DNA of 64,000 nucleotides, from positions 1 to 64,000 of the forward strand of contig JAUXRX010000025.1 in NCBI GenBank assembly GCA_030681645.1, given 5' to 3'. A program made the position numbers and the translations under genes. Of this stretch, positions 1 through 8,455 are shown in pieces. Under the pieces are notes generated by a model, which saw nothing but the letters and a program-made list of their open reading frames with translations, ran no database searches and was not told where the DNA came from. Numbering within the stretch: the first letter of the stretch is position 1; each line of letters begins with the position of its first letter. The DNA is from Archangium sp. (GTDB lineage Bacteria > Myxococcota > Myxococcia > Myxococcales > Myxococcaceae).

Positions 1-131
1 AGCGAAGCGGAGGGCTGGCCGAGGCGAAACGACCCGGATCATGGAGTGGAGCCGATAGCAGCGGAACGCTGCGCGAGACAGACCGGAGCGAAGCGGAGGG
101 CTGGCCGAGGCGAAACGACCCGGATCATGGA
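1..131. repeat. Direct repeat pair, 45 bp, 86-bp period
   Basis: Positions 1-45 and 87-131 are the same 45 bases, separated by 41 unrelated bases. The second copy covers the stop codon of the CheY-like gene on the minus strand, so the first copy looks like a duplicated tail of that gene. The left end may continue beyond the window. Seen directly; origin inferred. Confidence 0.9.
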
Positions 132-508
132 ATCGGCGCGAGCTTGAGCAGCTGCTGGACGGTGTCGAGCACCTCTTGCGCCTTCACCGGTTTGATCAAG
201 TAGGCGTTGGCGCCCAGCTTGAGGGCGCGCTCGCGATCTTCCTCGGCGGCCTCGGTGGTGATGATGACGATGGGCAGCGCGGCGTTGGCCGGATCGCTGC
301 GGAGGTGCGCGGTCAGCTTCAGCCCGTCGAGCACCGGCATGTTGATGTCGGTCAACACGATGTCGAAGTGACCTGACTGGAACTTCTTGATGGCCTCGGC
401 ACCATCCTGGGCCTCGACGCACACGATGTCTCCGATGCGCTGGAGCGCGTACATCACGCTGCGGCGCAGCTGCATCGAGTCGTCGACTACCAAAGCGCGA
501 ATCGTCAT
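125..508 (-). CDS. CheY-like single-domain response regulator
   Basis: A stand-alone receiver domain of 127 residues with no output domain. It has the acidic pair DD at residues 9-10, the phosphoacceptor Asp at about 54 in LTDINMP, a Thr in the ITTE segment and the conserved Lys in YLIKPV. Such proteins usually relay a phosphate from a CheA-type kinase to another protein. The ATG at 508 is chosen because the receiver fold starts there; an upstream in-frame start would add 13 basic residues. It lies apart from the chemosensory operon at 6.5-14.1 kb, so its partner kinase is unknown. It is divergent from the LysR gene. Confidence 0.9.
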   Translation of the reverse strand: MTIRALVVDDSMQLRRSVMYALQRIGDIVCVEAQDGAEAIKKFQSGHFDIVLTDINMPVLDGLKLTAHLRSDPANAALPIVIITTEAAEEDRERALKLGANAYLIKPVKAQEVLDTVQQLLKLAPIP

Positions 509-563
509 GACGGCGCGGAAGGTATTCCGTTTCCGCCGCAGATTCACGATGGAGTTCCGGCGC

Positions 564-592
564 TCGACGCATTCAGGCGTCGCGGGTACCGT
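564..592 (+). promoter_or_regulatory. Promoter-like element upstream of the LysR gene
   Basis: TCGACG (564-569), a 17-base spacer and TACCGT (587-592) resemble a sigma-70 -35/-10 pair. The same two boxes with the same 17-base spacer lie at 3384-3412 in front of another gene. The start codon at 609 would be about 10 bases from the expected transcription start. Function is inferred from matching sequence and spacing. Confidence 0.5.
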
Positions 593-608
593 CTGACCGG
601 GCTCTCCG

Positions 609-1505
609 ATGGACCTCTACCAACTCAAGACCTTCGCCGCGGTCGCGCGCGAGCGCAGCATCACCCGCGCCTCCGAGCTCCTCCACCTCAGCCAGCCCGC
701 GGTCAGCGCGCACATCAAGGCCCTCGAAGACACGCTGGGGCTGACCCTGTTCGAGCGCACGCCCCGGGGCATGAGCCTGACCCGTGACGGCGAGCGGCTC
801 CTCGCCAAGGCCGAGCAGACGCTGGCCGCCCACCAGGAGCTGATGGACGAGGCGAAGCGCATCAAGGGCCGCCTCACCGGAAAGCTCCGCCTGGGCGCTG
901 GTGGAAACGCGAACAACGAGGCCATCGGCAGGCTCCTCACCAGCCTCTCGGAGCGCTACCCCGAGGTCGAGGTGGTGCTCAAACACGGCACCTCGCTGGA
1001 GATCCTCACCGGGCTGCGCAACGGCAGCCTCGACGCCGGCTTCTACAACGAGGCCGGCGAGCCGGAGCCAGGGCTGACCACCCTCGAGGTCTCCCAGTTC
1101 CGGACCTTCCTGGTGGCGCCTCCGGGGCTCGTTCCCCCAGCCAGGCCGCTCGACTGGAAGGCGCTGGCGGAGCTGCCGTGGGTCTACCCGACGGCGAGCG
1201 CGTGTTGCGGGCGCACGGCCGAGGACTTGTTCAAGCTCAACCAGATTCGCCCCAGGCGAATCGTCAGCGTCGATCGCGAGGACGTCACCAGGACGCTGAT
1301 CGCCGGCGGGCTGGGCGTCGGGCTGCTGCACGCCGACACTGCGAAAGAAGCCCAGGCGCGCGGAGAGGTCGAGCTCCTGCTCGAAGCAGGGACCGTGGTG
1401 CGCGTGCTGTTCGCGCACTCCGCCAGCCGCGCCCAGGACCCGGTGCTGGCGGCCGCGGCCTCGATCATGCGCTCGGAGTCGAGCGGGCCAGCCCGAGCGC
1501 AATGA
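609..1505 (+). CDS. LysR-family transcriptional regulator
   Basis: 298 residues, the normal LysR length. The N-terminal winged helix-turn-helix is at about residues 3-60 (LSQPAVSAHIKALEDTLG is the recognition region), followed by a linker helix and a substrate-binding domain at about 90-290. The family acts as a ligand-responsive regulator of nearby genes. The neighbour is an MFS transporter gene on the opposite strand whose 3' end overlaps this gene by about 40 bases. The transporter/DUF2938 pair is therefore a plausible target, possibly through the inverted repeat at 3196-3217. The ligand is not predictable. Confidence 0.93.
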   Translation: MDLYQLKTFAAVARERSITRASELLHLSQPAVSAHIKALEDTLGLTLFERTPRGMSLTRDGERLLAKAEQTLAAHQELMDEAKRIKGRLTGKLRLGAGGNANNEAIGRLLTSLSERYPEVEVVLKHGTSLEILTGLRNGSLDAGFYNEAGEPEPGLTTLEVSQFRTFLVAPPGLVPPARPLDWKALAELPWVYPTASACCGRTAEDLFKLNQIRPRRIVSVDREDVTRTLIAGGLGVGLLHADTAKEAQARGEVELLLEAGTVVRVLFAHSASRAQDPVLAAAASIMRSESSGPARAQ

Positions 1506-2634
1506 GGAGCGCCGTGAGCGCGGTGAAAGCGCCCACCGCGAAGGCCGCGCCGTAGCCGAAGGCCCCCACCACGAGGCCGAGCGCCGGCACCCCGAGGCCC
1601 ATCGTCGCGTCGAAGAAGGCGGTGTACGCGCCGAGCGCCACGCCCCGGTTCTGAGGCGGCACCCGGCGAATGGCCTCCACCCCGAACGAAGGGAAGGCGA
1701 GCGAGAACCCCAGGCCGGTGAGCGCCGCGGCGGCCACGGCCATCAGGCTCGAGGTCGAAAGCCACATTCCGAGCTGGCCCACGGCGGCCACGCCCGCGGA
1801 GGCCACCGCGACGCGCGCGCCACCGAAGCGGTCCGGGAGACCTCCGAGCACCAGGCGCGCCAGCACGTAGGCAGCGCCGAACGCGCTCATGGCGAGCGAC
1901 GCGTGCGGCCAGGCGTGTTCACTGAAGAAGAGCGTGGAGAAGGCGGCAATGGCTCCGAACCCGAGCGCCGCGAGCGACAACCCCGCGCCAGGGAGCCAGA
2001 TCAGCTTGATCACCCGGTAGAACGGGATGCGCGCGCCACCGACCGGGTCTACCGGGCGAACGAGGAACGCGGCGGCGATACCCGGCAGGGGCGCGAGCGC
2101 GGCGGCGAGCGACATGCCGACGAAGCCGAAGCGGGCATCGAGCGCTGCGCCGAAGGGCGCTCCCGCAGCCATCGCGCCGTACATCGCGATCCCGACCCAC
2201 GCCATCACGAGGCCCGAGCGCTCCCGGCCCGCGAGCGCGACGCCCCAGGCGAGGGCGCCGGTGATGACGAGGCTCTCACCCAGCCCGAGGAGCCCGCGCC
2301 CGACCAGCAGCACGGCCAGGCTCACCGACGGGTTCGGCACCAGGGACGACAGCGCGTACAAGGTGCCGGCGAGCACCGACACCGAGAGCCCGAGGATGGC
2401 CGTGCTCCGCGGCCCCCGCTGGTCGGACCGCGTGCCCGCGGCGTGACGGGTCAGCAGCGTCGCCCACGACTGCGCGCCAATCGCGAGGCCGACCACGAAC
2501 GAGCCAAACCCGAGCGTGTCGTGCACCCGAACGGGCAGGATCGAGAGCGGCAGACCCATGGCGAGGAATTCCACGAAGACCATCACGCAAATGGGGGCGA
2601 GGTCTCTCCACAACGACTTGGTTTGAGTTGTCAT
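1465..2634 (-). CDS. MFS transporter
   Basis: A polytopic inner-membrane protein of about 389 residues with roughly 12 hydrophobic segments, typical of the major facilitator superfamily. A loop between TM2 and TM3 carries the R-rich signature region (TRHAAGTRSDQRGPR). Probable role is efflux of a small molecule or drug; the substrate is unknown. ATG 2634 is preferred over ATG 2649 because a GAGAGAA segment lies at a suitable distance. The gene follows the DUF2938 gene by about 45 bases on the same strand, suggesting co-transcription, and is convergent with the LysR gene. Confidence 0.88.
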   Translation of the reverse strand: MTTQTKSLWRDLAPICVMVFVEFLAMGLPLSILPVRVHDTLGFGSFVVGLAIGAQSWATLLTRHAAGTRSDQRGPRSTAILGLSVSVLAGTLYALSSLVPNPSVSLAVLLVGRGLLGLGESLVITGALAWGVALAGRERSGLVMAWVGIAMYGAMAAGAPFGAALDARFGFVGMSLAAALAPLPGIAAAFLVRPVDPVGGARIPFYRVIKLIWLPGAGLSLAALGFGAIAAFSTLFFSEHAWPHASLAMSAFGAAYVLARLVLGGLPDRFGGARVAVASAGVAAVGQLGMWLSTSSLMAVAAAALTGLGFSLAFPSFGVEAIRRVPPQNRGVALGAYTAFFDATMGLGVPALGLVVGAFGYGAAFAVGAFTALTALLIALGLARSTPSA

Positions 2635-2679
2635 GGATTCTCTCTTCATACACAGACACGCCGCGGGCCAATCGCATGT

Positions 2680-3177
2680 TCAGAGGCCTGCCCTCAGCGA
2701 AACGGAGGCGGCCAGATACAGACCCCCGCCGTAGACGAGGTGCGTGACCACGCTCTTGAGTGAGTTGAAGAGCGGGGCCGGAGTCCTGGACGACGCGATG
2801 CCCAGCCCCAGCGCCGGCTGCAGGATGAGCAGCGGCGCGACCACCGTCACCAGCCCGATGAGGAGCGCCGGGAGCAGCGTGGGCGCGCGTGCCCACTCGA
2901 GCCCGAACGCCGAGAGCAGCAGCGCGGCGAAGCTGATGCCGATGGAATAGTGCGCCGCCCACCCCAGCAACAGCTCGCCTCTCACCGGCGCCGCCCGGGC
3001 GATGCTCTCGTGCATCCACTGCCCCTGGGGCAGGTGGCCGATCCACCTCCCCAGGAAGGCGAAGTTGAGCGACGGAACTCCGAACTGCTTGAGCACCAGC
3101 GCCCAGAGGTCCATCACCATCGTGGCCCCGACGCCGATCACCAACACGCGCAACACGAACTCAGTCTTCTCGTTCAC
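2680..3177 (-). CDS. DUF2938 family membrane protein
   Basis: 165 residues with four predicted membrane helices. The segments VMDLWALVLKQFGVPS near the N-terminus, then GWAAHYSIGISFA and LQPALGLGIA, match the DUF2938 family, whose function is unknown. No ATG fits; GTG 3177 is preceded by an AAAGG segment about ten bases upstream, and GTG 3183 is an alternative. It is the first gene of a probable two-gene unit with the MFS transporter. The inverted repeat at 3196-3217 lies just upstream. Confidence 0.8.
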   Translation of the reverse strand: MNEKTEFVLRVLVIGVGATMVMDLWALVLKQFGVPSLNFAFLGRWIGHLPQGQWMHESIARAAPVRGELLLGWAAHYSIGISFAALLLSAFGLEWARAPTLLPALLIGLVTVVAPLLILQPALGLGIASSRTPAPLFNSLKSVVTHLVYGGGLYLAASVSLRAGL

Positions 3178-3195
3178 GGTCACCCTGCCTTTGAT

Positions 3196-3217
3196 TGGCT
3201 GTCTGGATTGACAGCCA
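3196..3217. promoter_or_regulatory. Inverted repeat, candidate operator
   Basis: TGGCTGTC (3196-3203) and GACAGCCA (3210-3217) are perfect 8-base arms around a 6-base spacer. The element starts 19 bases upstream of the DUF2938 start codon. A dimeric regulator, for example the nearby LysR protein, could bind here; this is inference. Confidence 0.45.
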
Positions 3218-3272
3218 TGAGGCAAGGTTGCGTTCGGGAGCCCGACAATCAAATCGTCATTCCGGAGGCCCG

Positions 3273-3291
3273 CCCTCAGGTTCGCTGAGGG
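3273..3291. repeat. Perfect hairpin in intergenic region
   Basis: CCCTCAG and CTGAGGG form 7-bp arms around GTTCG, inside a larger GC-rich imperfect palindrome (about 3262-3300). It sits between divergent genes, so a terminator role is unlikely. It resembles a repetitive extragenic palindrome. The rest of the 240-base gap (3178-3418) holds the inverted repeat and promoter listed separately. Confidence 0.5.
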
Positions 3292-3383
3292 GCCCCGGAG
3301 CCAGGCCTCAGGGGGCATGGTGACCATCGCCGTGAGCTCCGAAGCCGAAGCCCGTGAAGGCAGCTCCCATCCTGCGGTCCGGC

Positions 3384-3412
3384 TCGACGCGTCCGGGGGC
3401 CGCGGGTACCGT
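3384..3412 (+). promoter_or_regulatory. Promoter-like element, probably leaderless
   Basis: TCGACG (3384-3389), 17 bases, TACCGT (3407-3412), identical in both boxes and spacing to the element before the LysR gene. The start codon at 3419 would coincide with the expected transcription start, so the mRNA may be leaderless. No Shine-Dalgarno sequence is seen before 3419, which agrees. Confidence 0.5.
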
Positions 3413-3418
3413 CTGCTC

Positions 3419-4285
3419 ATGTTCCTCGCGCTGACGCTCTGGGTCGCTTCTGCACTGCCGGTCGCCGAGGTCCCCCGCCCAGGAGGACCCATCACCGACC
3501 CGGCCGCGCAGGTGCTGGTGACCGAGAACGCCGTCACCATCGATCCAGGCGGCGGGCAGAAGCCCTTCACGGCGCTCAATGGAATGCTGTTGCTCAGGAA
3601 CGACCTGGTGGTGGTGGGCCCCGGCGCGTGGGTGGCGCTGGTGATCCTCGGCAACGAGCACGTGGTGCGGCTCGACGACGATCTCGCGCTCAGGGTCAGC
3701 GACCTGGCGCTCTTGAACGCGCCGAAGCAGACCCGGAGCCCGGTGCAGCAGCTCGACACCCTGCTCACCCGGCAGGAACGGCAGCGCACCGAGCGGCTCA
3801 TCGGCTGGCACGCGAGCCAGACGGCGGCGAACACGCAGCCGGTGAAGGCGGCGCCCCGGGAGGAGGCCAGCAAGGCGAAGGTCAAGCTGCAGGCCGCCGA
3901 GTCGCAGAAGCGCAATGACGACGATCTGATCGAGCGAGACGCCCCGCAGAAAGAGGTGGCGCCTGCGCCGTCTCCTCCGCCTCCGGGCATGGGCCCGGCG
4001 ACCGGCGGGGGCTCGAATGCCAGGCCCAGTCCGAAGCCGGCCTCACCAATGCCGCCTTCCGTGGACGCCGAGCTTTCGGCCTGCGTCGAGAGCGCGGTGA
4101 GCGCCTGGGGCGCCGAGGTGAAGGCGAAGCTGGGCAAGAGCGTGCTCGTGTCCGCGAAGCTGCGAGACGGAGAAGTGGTGGTGCGCCTGCCGCTCGGCCT
4201 GCCGGCGCCTGCGTGCGCGGCGGCGTACTTCAAGCAGCGAGGCCTGAGCGCGAGCTGGACGAACGTCGCGGTGCCCCTCAAGTGA
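3419..4285 (+). CDS. Exported protein of unknown function
   Basis: 288 residues. A hydrophobic N-terminal stretch (FLALTLWVASALP) looks like a signal peptide. A compact region (about 25-110) is followed by a charged Ala/Lys/Pro-rich linker and a small C-terminal domain with two Cys. The middle region (LNGMLLLRNDLVVVGPGAWVALVI) resembles FecR-like or PEGA-type beta domains only vaguely. I do not recognise a family. ATG 3419 is chosen because the signal peptide starts there; an upstream start would add 34 non-signal residues. Its stop overlaps the start of the adenylate cyclase (TGATG), so the two are probably made together. Confidence 0.7.
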   Translation: MFLALTLWVASALPVAEVPRPGGPITDPAAQVLVTENAVTIDPGGGQKPFTALNGMLLLRNDLVVVGPGAWVALVILGNEHVVRLDDDLALRVSDLALLNAPKQTRSPVQQLDTLLTRQERQRTERLIGWHASQTAANTQPVKAAPREEASKAKVKLQAAESQKRNDDDLIERDAPQKEVAPAPSPPPPGMGPATGGGSNARPSPKPASPMPPSVDAELSACVESAVSAWGAEVKAKLGKSVLVSAKLRDGEVVVRLPLGLPAPACAAAYFKQRGLSASWTNVAVPLK

Positions 4286-6468
4286 TGAGGGGCGCCCGCC
4301 CGCTGATCGGCGCGGCCGTGGTGGCGCTGGGGGCGGGGCTGATGACGCCGCTGGTCCGCTCCGAGGAAGGCAGCGGGACGATCGAGGTGATGGAGCGCTG
4401 GTCGCTCGACTGGCGCTTCAAGGGCCGGGGCGCGCGCGCGCCACACCCGCAGCTCGCGCTGGTGGTGTTCGACGATCAGACGGCGGAGCGCGCCGGGCCG
4501 CTGTTCGAGCGGCGGGCGGGCTGGGCCCGGGTGATCGACGCGGTGAGCGCGGCGAAGCCCGCGGTGATCGGCGTCGACGCGCTCTTCGACGCGCCGGAGC
4601 GGCTCCTGGGCGAGGACCTGCAGCAGCGCGTGGCGCGGTGGAAGGAAGCGCACCCGGAAGCGGAAGCCGACCCGCTGCTCTCGGACATCGCCGCCGAGCT
4701 CGAGGGCGACGTGACGCTGGCCGAGTCGATCCGGCGCGCGGGGAACGTGGTGCTGATCCTCTTCACCGGAGACGGCGAGAAGCGCGAGCTCGACCCGGCG
4801 GCGCTGGGCCGCGCGCGTTACGCGCAGAGTACTCCCGGCGCGGTGCCGCCCCGCGAGGTCGATTCGCTCATGGCCAGCCAGGCGGTGATCTCCGCCGCGG
4901 CGAAGGGCATGGGCTTCGCCACCGTGACCGAAGACGAGACGCGCACCGTGCGGCGGCTGCCCTTCGCGCGCGCCGCGACCGGGGGGCTCTACCTGCCCTT
5001 CACCGTGCCGTTGATCGCCGTGGCGCAGGGCGTGAATCGCGGACAGCTCGCGTACCTGGGTCCCCAGGAGGAAGTGCGCATCGGCGAGACGAAGGTGAAG
5101 CTCGACGGCGACTCGCTCTGGCTCGACTTCCTCGGGCCCGCGGGCAGCGTGCCCACGTACTCCGCCCTCGACGTGGTGCAGGGGCGCGTGCCGGCCGGCG
5201 CGCTCACCGGCAAGGTGGTGATCATCGGCATCACCCGCCTCGGCTACGACGCGGCGCGCACGCCCTTCGGGACGATCCCCGGCGCGGAGGTGCAGGCCAC
5301 CGCGGCAGACAACGTGCTGCGAGGCAGCTCGCTCACGCGCACCCGGCCGGTGGCCGAGCTGCTGATCACCTGCGGGCTCGGGCTGCTGGTGGCGCTGCTG
5401 TTCGCCTCACGCAGGCTGAGCGTGCAGGTGCAGGTCTCGGGCGGCCTGCTGGTGCTCGCCGCCTGGCTCGTGGGCAGCTTCCTCGCGTTCTCGCGCGCGA
5501 GCCTGTGGCTGCCCTGGGTGATGCCGGGGCTCAGCGTGGTCGGGTCGCTCATGGTGGGGCTGGTGCTCTCGTACGCGTCGGAGGCGGTGCAGCGCAGGCA
5601 GCTCAAGAAGGCGTTCGGGCACTACGTGGGCGCGGACGTGCTCGACGAGCTGGTGGCCCACCCCGAGAAGCTCTCGCTGGGCGGCGAGCGGCGCACGCTC
5701 ACGGTGTTCTTCTCCGACATCCGCGACTTCACCACGCTGTCCGAGAAGCTCTCGCCGGTGGAGCTGGTGGCGTTCTTGAACACGTACCTCTCGCCGATGA
5801 CCCGCGCGGTGCTGCGCCAGGGCGGCTTGCTCGACAAGTACATCGGCGACGCGGTGATGGCGGTGTTCGGCGCGCCGGTGCCGAAGGTGGATCACGCCGA
5901 GCAGGCGCTCACCTGCCTGCTGGTGATGCACCGCGAGCTCGACGCCCTCAACGAGGGCCCGCTGCGGCGCTTCGACATCCACGTGGCGATCGGCGTGGGC
6001 ATCAACACCGGCGACATGGTGGTGGGCAACATGGGGTCGGAAGAGCGCTTCGACTACACGGTGGCCGGTGACTCGGTGAACCTCGCCTCGCGGCTCGAGG
6101 GCCTGAGCAAGGTGTACGGCGTGTATTGCCTGGTCGGTGACGGCACGCGCCAGGCGGCCGGCGCCGCGTTCTCGTTTCGCGAGCTCGACCTGGTGCAGGT
6201 GAAGGGCAAGCACCAGGCGGTGGCGGTGCACGAGCTGTTGTCGGGGCCCGGCCGCGTCGTCTCGAAATGGGACCGGCTGGCCGAGTGGGAACTGGGGCTC
6301 GCTGCGTTCCGCGCCGGGAAGCTGCCGCAAGCACGCGCTCACTTCGGCGCGTTCGCGGCGGCGAACCCGACGGACCTGGCGGTCAAGCGCTACCTCGAGC
6401 GGCTGGACGAGCTGCCGGAGCTCGCCCCCGAGGGCTTCGACGCGGTGACGGCGTTCAAGAGCAAGTGA
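4285..6468 (+). CDS. CHASE2-domain class III adenylate cyclase
   Basis: 727 residues. An N-terminal membrane helix is followed by an extracytoplasmic CHASE2 sensor (about 40-350), three membrane helices (about 355-440) and a class III cyclase domain (about 475-650). Metal-binding Asp residues are visible in FFSDIRDF and in DKYIGDAVMAVFG. The DKYIGD lysine supports ATP as substrate, and VNLASRLE supplies the transition-state Asn and Arg. A short TPR-like tail ends the protein. It should make cAMP in response to a periplasmic signal. Two cyclic-nucleotide-binding proteins are encoded in this window (30121-30657 and 40399-41730), possible but unproven readers. Confidence 0.92.
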   Translation: MRGARPLIGAAVVALGAGLMTPLVRSEEGSGTIEVMERWSLDWRFKGRGARAPHPQLALVVFDDQTAERAGPLFERRAGWARVIDAVSAAKPAVIGVDALFDAPERLLGEDLQQRVARWKEAHPEAEADPLLSDIAAELEGDVTLAESIRRAGNVVLILFTGDGEKRELDPAALGRARYAQSTPGAVPPREVDSLMASQAVISAAAKGMGFATVTEDETRTVRRLPFARAATGGLYLPFTVPLIAVAQGVNRGQLAYLGPQEEVRIGETKVKLDGDSLWLDFLGPAGSVPTYSALDVVQGRVPAGALTGKVVIIGITRLGYDAARTPFGTIPGAEVQATAADNVLRGSSLTRTRPVAELLITCGLGLLVALLFASRRLSVQVQVSGGLLVLAAWLVGSFLAFSRASLWLPWVMPGLSVVGSLMVGLVLSYASEAVQRRQLKKAFGHYVGADVLDELVAHPEKLSLGGERRTLTVFFSDIRDFTTLSEKLSPVELVAFLNTYLSPMTRAVLRQGGLLDKYIGDAVMAVFGAPVPKVDHAEQALTCLLVMHRELDALNEGPLRRFDIHVAIGVGINTGDMVVGNMGSEERFDYTVAGDSVNLASRLEGLSKVYGVYCLVGDGTRQAAGAAFSFRELDLVQVKGKHQAVAVHELLSGPGRVVSKWDRLAEWELGLAAFRAGKLPQARAHFGAFAAANPTDLAVKRYLERLDELPELAPEGFDAVTAFKSK

Positions 6469-6488
6469 CCGCCGGCGGCGTGGTGAAG

Positions 6489-6515
6489 CCCCTCACCCCT
6501 TCCCCTTCGGGGGAG
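6489..6515. repeat. REP-like hairpin at a convergent gene junction
   Basis: TCCCC-TTCG-GGGGA (6501-6514) forms a short stem with a stable TTCG loop, embedded in a CCCCTCACCCC context seen again at 10433-10502 and 54897-54937. It lies inside the last codons of cheB, just past the cyclase stop. It could act as a bidirectional terminator as well as being a dispersed repeat. Confidence 0.5.
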
Positions 6516-7560
6516 AAAGCGCGGCTGCGAGGGACGGCCCCAGCTGGTCGAGCGGCAACACCTTCGCTACCGCTCCCGCCTTGATCGCGGCCTCGGGCAT
6601 GCCGAACACGATCGCGGTGGACTCCGCCTCGGCCCACACCTCGACGCCCGCCTTCTTCAGCGCGAGCGCACCCTTCGCGCCATCGGAACCCATGCCGGTC
6701 AGCACGATCGCGCGCGTCCCGGGCGGCACCACCTTCGCCGCGGACGAGAAGAGCCGATCGACCGAGGGGGCGTGGGCGTCGGTCGGGGCCGACATCTTCA
6801 CCACCAGCGCGAGCCCGCCCGCGGCGCGTGCCTCCAGCTCGAGCTGCTCGCCGCCCGGCGCCACGTAGACGCGCCCGGGGAGGATCGGGTCTCCCGACTT
6901 CGCCTCGCTCACCCGGAAGCTGAGCGATTGATCGAGCCGCTCGGCGAAGGCCTGGGTGAAGCGCGCCGGCATGTGCTGGGCGACCACCACGCACACCGGC
7001 AGGCCGGCGAGCGACTCGAGCAGCTTCTGCACCGCGGGCGGGCCACCGGTCGACGCGCCGATCAACACCAGCTTCGCCGCCTCGGGCTCGACCGGCTTGA
7101 CCACCTTCGCCTTCGGAGCCGCGGGGGCCGCCTTCGCCTCGTCGCGCCGCATGTAGCGGGCCGCGCGCAGCTTCTCGATCAGCTCGCCGCGCACCGAGGC
7201 GAAGCTGGCGTCGTCGTCTTCGGTGGGGCGCGCCACGAAGTCGAACGCGCCCAGCTGCAGCGCCTTGAACACGTCAGACTGGTGCCCGTACGACGAGACG
7301 ACGATCACCGGCGTGGGCTGCCGCGCCATCAGGAGCCGGAGGAAGGCGTACCCGTCCATCTTCGGCATCTCGAGATCGAGGGTGATGACGTCGGGCTTGA
7401 GCAGCAGCGCCTTCTTGAGCCCGTCTTCACCGTCGACCGCGCGGCCCACCACCTCGAGGCCCGGCGCCATCTCCAGCAGCTTGCTGAGCGCGCGCCGGGT
7501 GGCCGCCGAGTCATCGACGATCAACACGGAGATGGGACGCTCGGGCTTGTCTCTACTCAT
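6493..7560 (-). CDS. cheB: Chemotaxis glutamate methylesterase CheB
   Basis: 355 residues. The N-terminal receiver domain (about 10-130) has phosphoacceptor Asp62 in LDLEMPKMDG. The C-terminal methylesterase domain (about 165-345) shows the catalytic triad regions GASTGGPP (Ser), AQHMPARF (His) and GMGSDGAKG (Asp). It removes methyl groups from chemoreceptors or deamidates them, activated by phosphorylation from CheA. It is the last gene of the chemosensory operon, 12 bases after cheR. The last residues (SPPKGKG) come from the REP-like repeat at the junction. Confidence 0.95.
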   Translation of the reverse strand: MSRDKPERPISVLIVDDSAATRRALSKLLEMAPGLEVVGRAVDGEDGLKKALLLKPDVITLDLEMPKMDGYAFLRLLMARQPTPVIVVSSYGHQSDVFKALQLGAFDFVARPTEDDDASFASVRGELIEKLRAARYMRRDEAKAAPAAPKAKVVKPVEPEAAKLVLIGASTGGPPAVQKLLESLAGLPVCVVVAQHMPARFTQAFAERLDQSLSFRVSEAKSGDPILPGRVYVAPGGEQLELEARAAGGLALVVKMSAPTDAHAPSVDRLFSSAAKVVPPGTRAIVLTGMGSDGAKGALALKKAGVEVWAEAESTAIVFGMPEAAIKAGAVAKVLPLDQLGPSLAAALSPPKGKG

Positions 7561-7572
7561 GAAGCACGCAGA

Positions 7573-8451
7573 TCATGGACCTGGCCTCCGGTACACCAGA
7601 TCGCCTTCCAACTGCACCAGCTCGAAGCGGGTGGACAGCTGGAGCAGGTTCTCGGAGTGGCCCAGCAGCAGGTAGCCGCCCTGGGTGAGGCGCTCGAAGA
7701 AGAGCTCGACCACGCGGCGCCGGGTCACCTGGTCGAAGTAGATGAGCACGTTGCGGCAGAAGATCACGTCGAAGCGGGGCAACAGCGAGGCGGCCGAGGT
7801 GTCGAGCAGGTTGAGCTGGCCGAAGCGCACCGGCGCACGGAACTGGGGCAGCAGGCGCACCCGCCCCGCCTCCAGCGGCTCGAAGAACTTCGTCTTCTGC
7901 TCGGGCGTGGTGGCCCGCAGCGCCATCGGGCCGTATTCCGCCTTGCGCGCGGCGGTGAGCGCCTTGCGAGAGAGATCGGTGCCGAGGATGTCGATGTCCC
8001 AGCCCTGCACGGTGGGCCGGTCGTGCAGCAGCATCGAGAGCGTGTACGGCTCTTCGCCCGTGGAGCAGCCGGCCGACCAGAGCTGCAGCGAGCGGCTGCG
8101 CTCGTTCTTCCTCTCCACCAGCGGCATCAGCTCCTGCTCGAAGCAGCGCAGCTGGGTGGGCTCGCGGAAGAAGTACGTCTCGTGGGGCACCAGCAGGTCG
8201 ATCGCCGACTCGAGCTCGTCGGGCCCGCGCGCGTCGAAGCGGAGGTAGCGCGCGTAGCTGGCGAAGTCGCGCAGGCCCAGCAGCTCGAGCCGCGGGGCGA
8301 GCCGGCGCTCGGCGATGAACTTGAGGTCTTCGCGCAGGAGGAAGCCGCTGGCCTGGGAGAAGAGATCGCGCAGGAGGTGCAGTTCCTCGGCGCTCATCTC
8401 GAGCCGCGGATCGGCGAACTCGCGCCTCGAGGGGGGATCGGAGAGGCCCAT
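7573..8451 (-). CDS. cheR: Chemoreceptor methyltransferase CheR
   Basis: 292 residues. A helical N-terminal domain (about 20-95) precedes an S-adenosylmethionine-binding methyltransferase domain. SAGCSTGEEPYTLSMLL is the SAM-binding motif and FDVIFCRNVLIYFD the conserved motif near the active site. It methylates glutamates of chemoreceptors, opposing CheB. Residues 5-12 are encoded by a 24-base sequence (8414-8437) also found intergenically at 10461-10484. The original start may be Met19 (8397), the repeat having extended the gene. No receptor (MCP) gene is in the window. Confidence 0.94.
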   Translation of the reverse strand: MGLSDPPSRREFADPRLEMSAEELHLLRDLFSQASGFLLREDLKFIAERRLAPRLELLGLRDFASYARYLRFDARGPDELESAIDLLVPHETYFFREPTQLRCFEQELMPLVERKNERSRSLQLWSAGCSTGEEPYTLSMLLHDRPTVQGWDIDILGTDLSRKALTAARKAEYGPMALRATTPEQKTKFFEPLEAGRVRLLPQFRAPVRFGQLNLLDTSAASLLPRFDVIFCRNVLIYFDQVTRRRVVELFFERLTQGGYLLLGHSENLLQLSTRFELVQLEGDLVYRRPGP

Positions 8452-8455
8452 TTCG

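Noticed and set aside
3178..4653. Long minus-strand frame reading through into the DUF2938 gene
   Set aside because: The upstream 490 codons are antisense to two well supported plus-strand genes and Ser/Arg-rich. Only the part after GTG 3177 is a protein.
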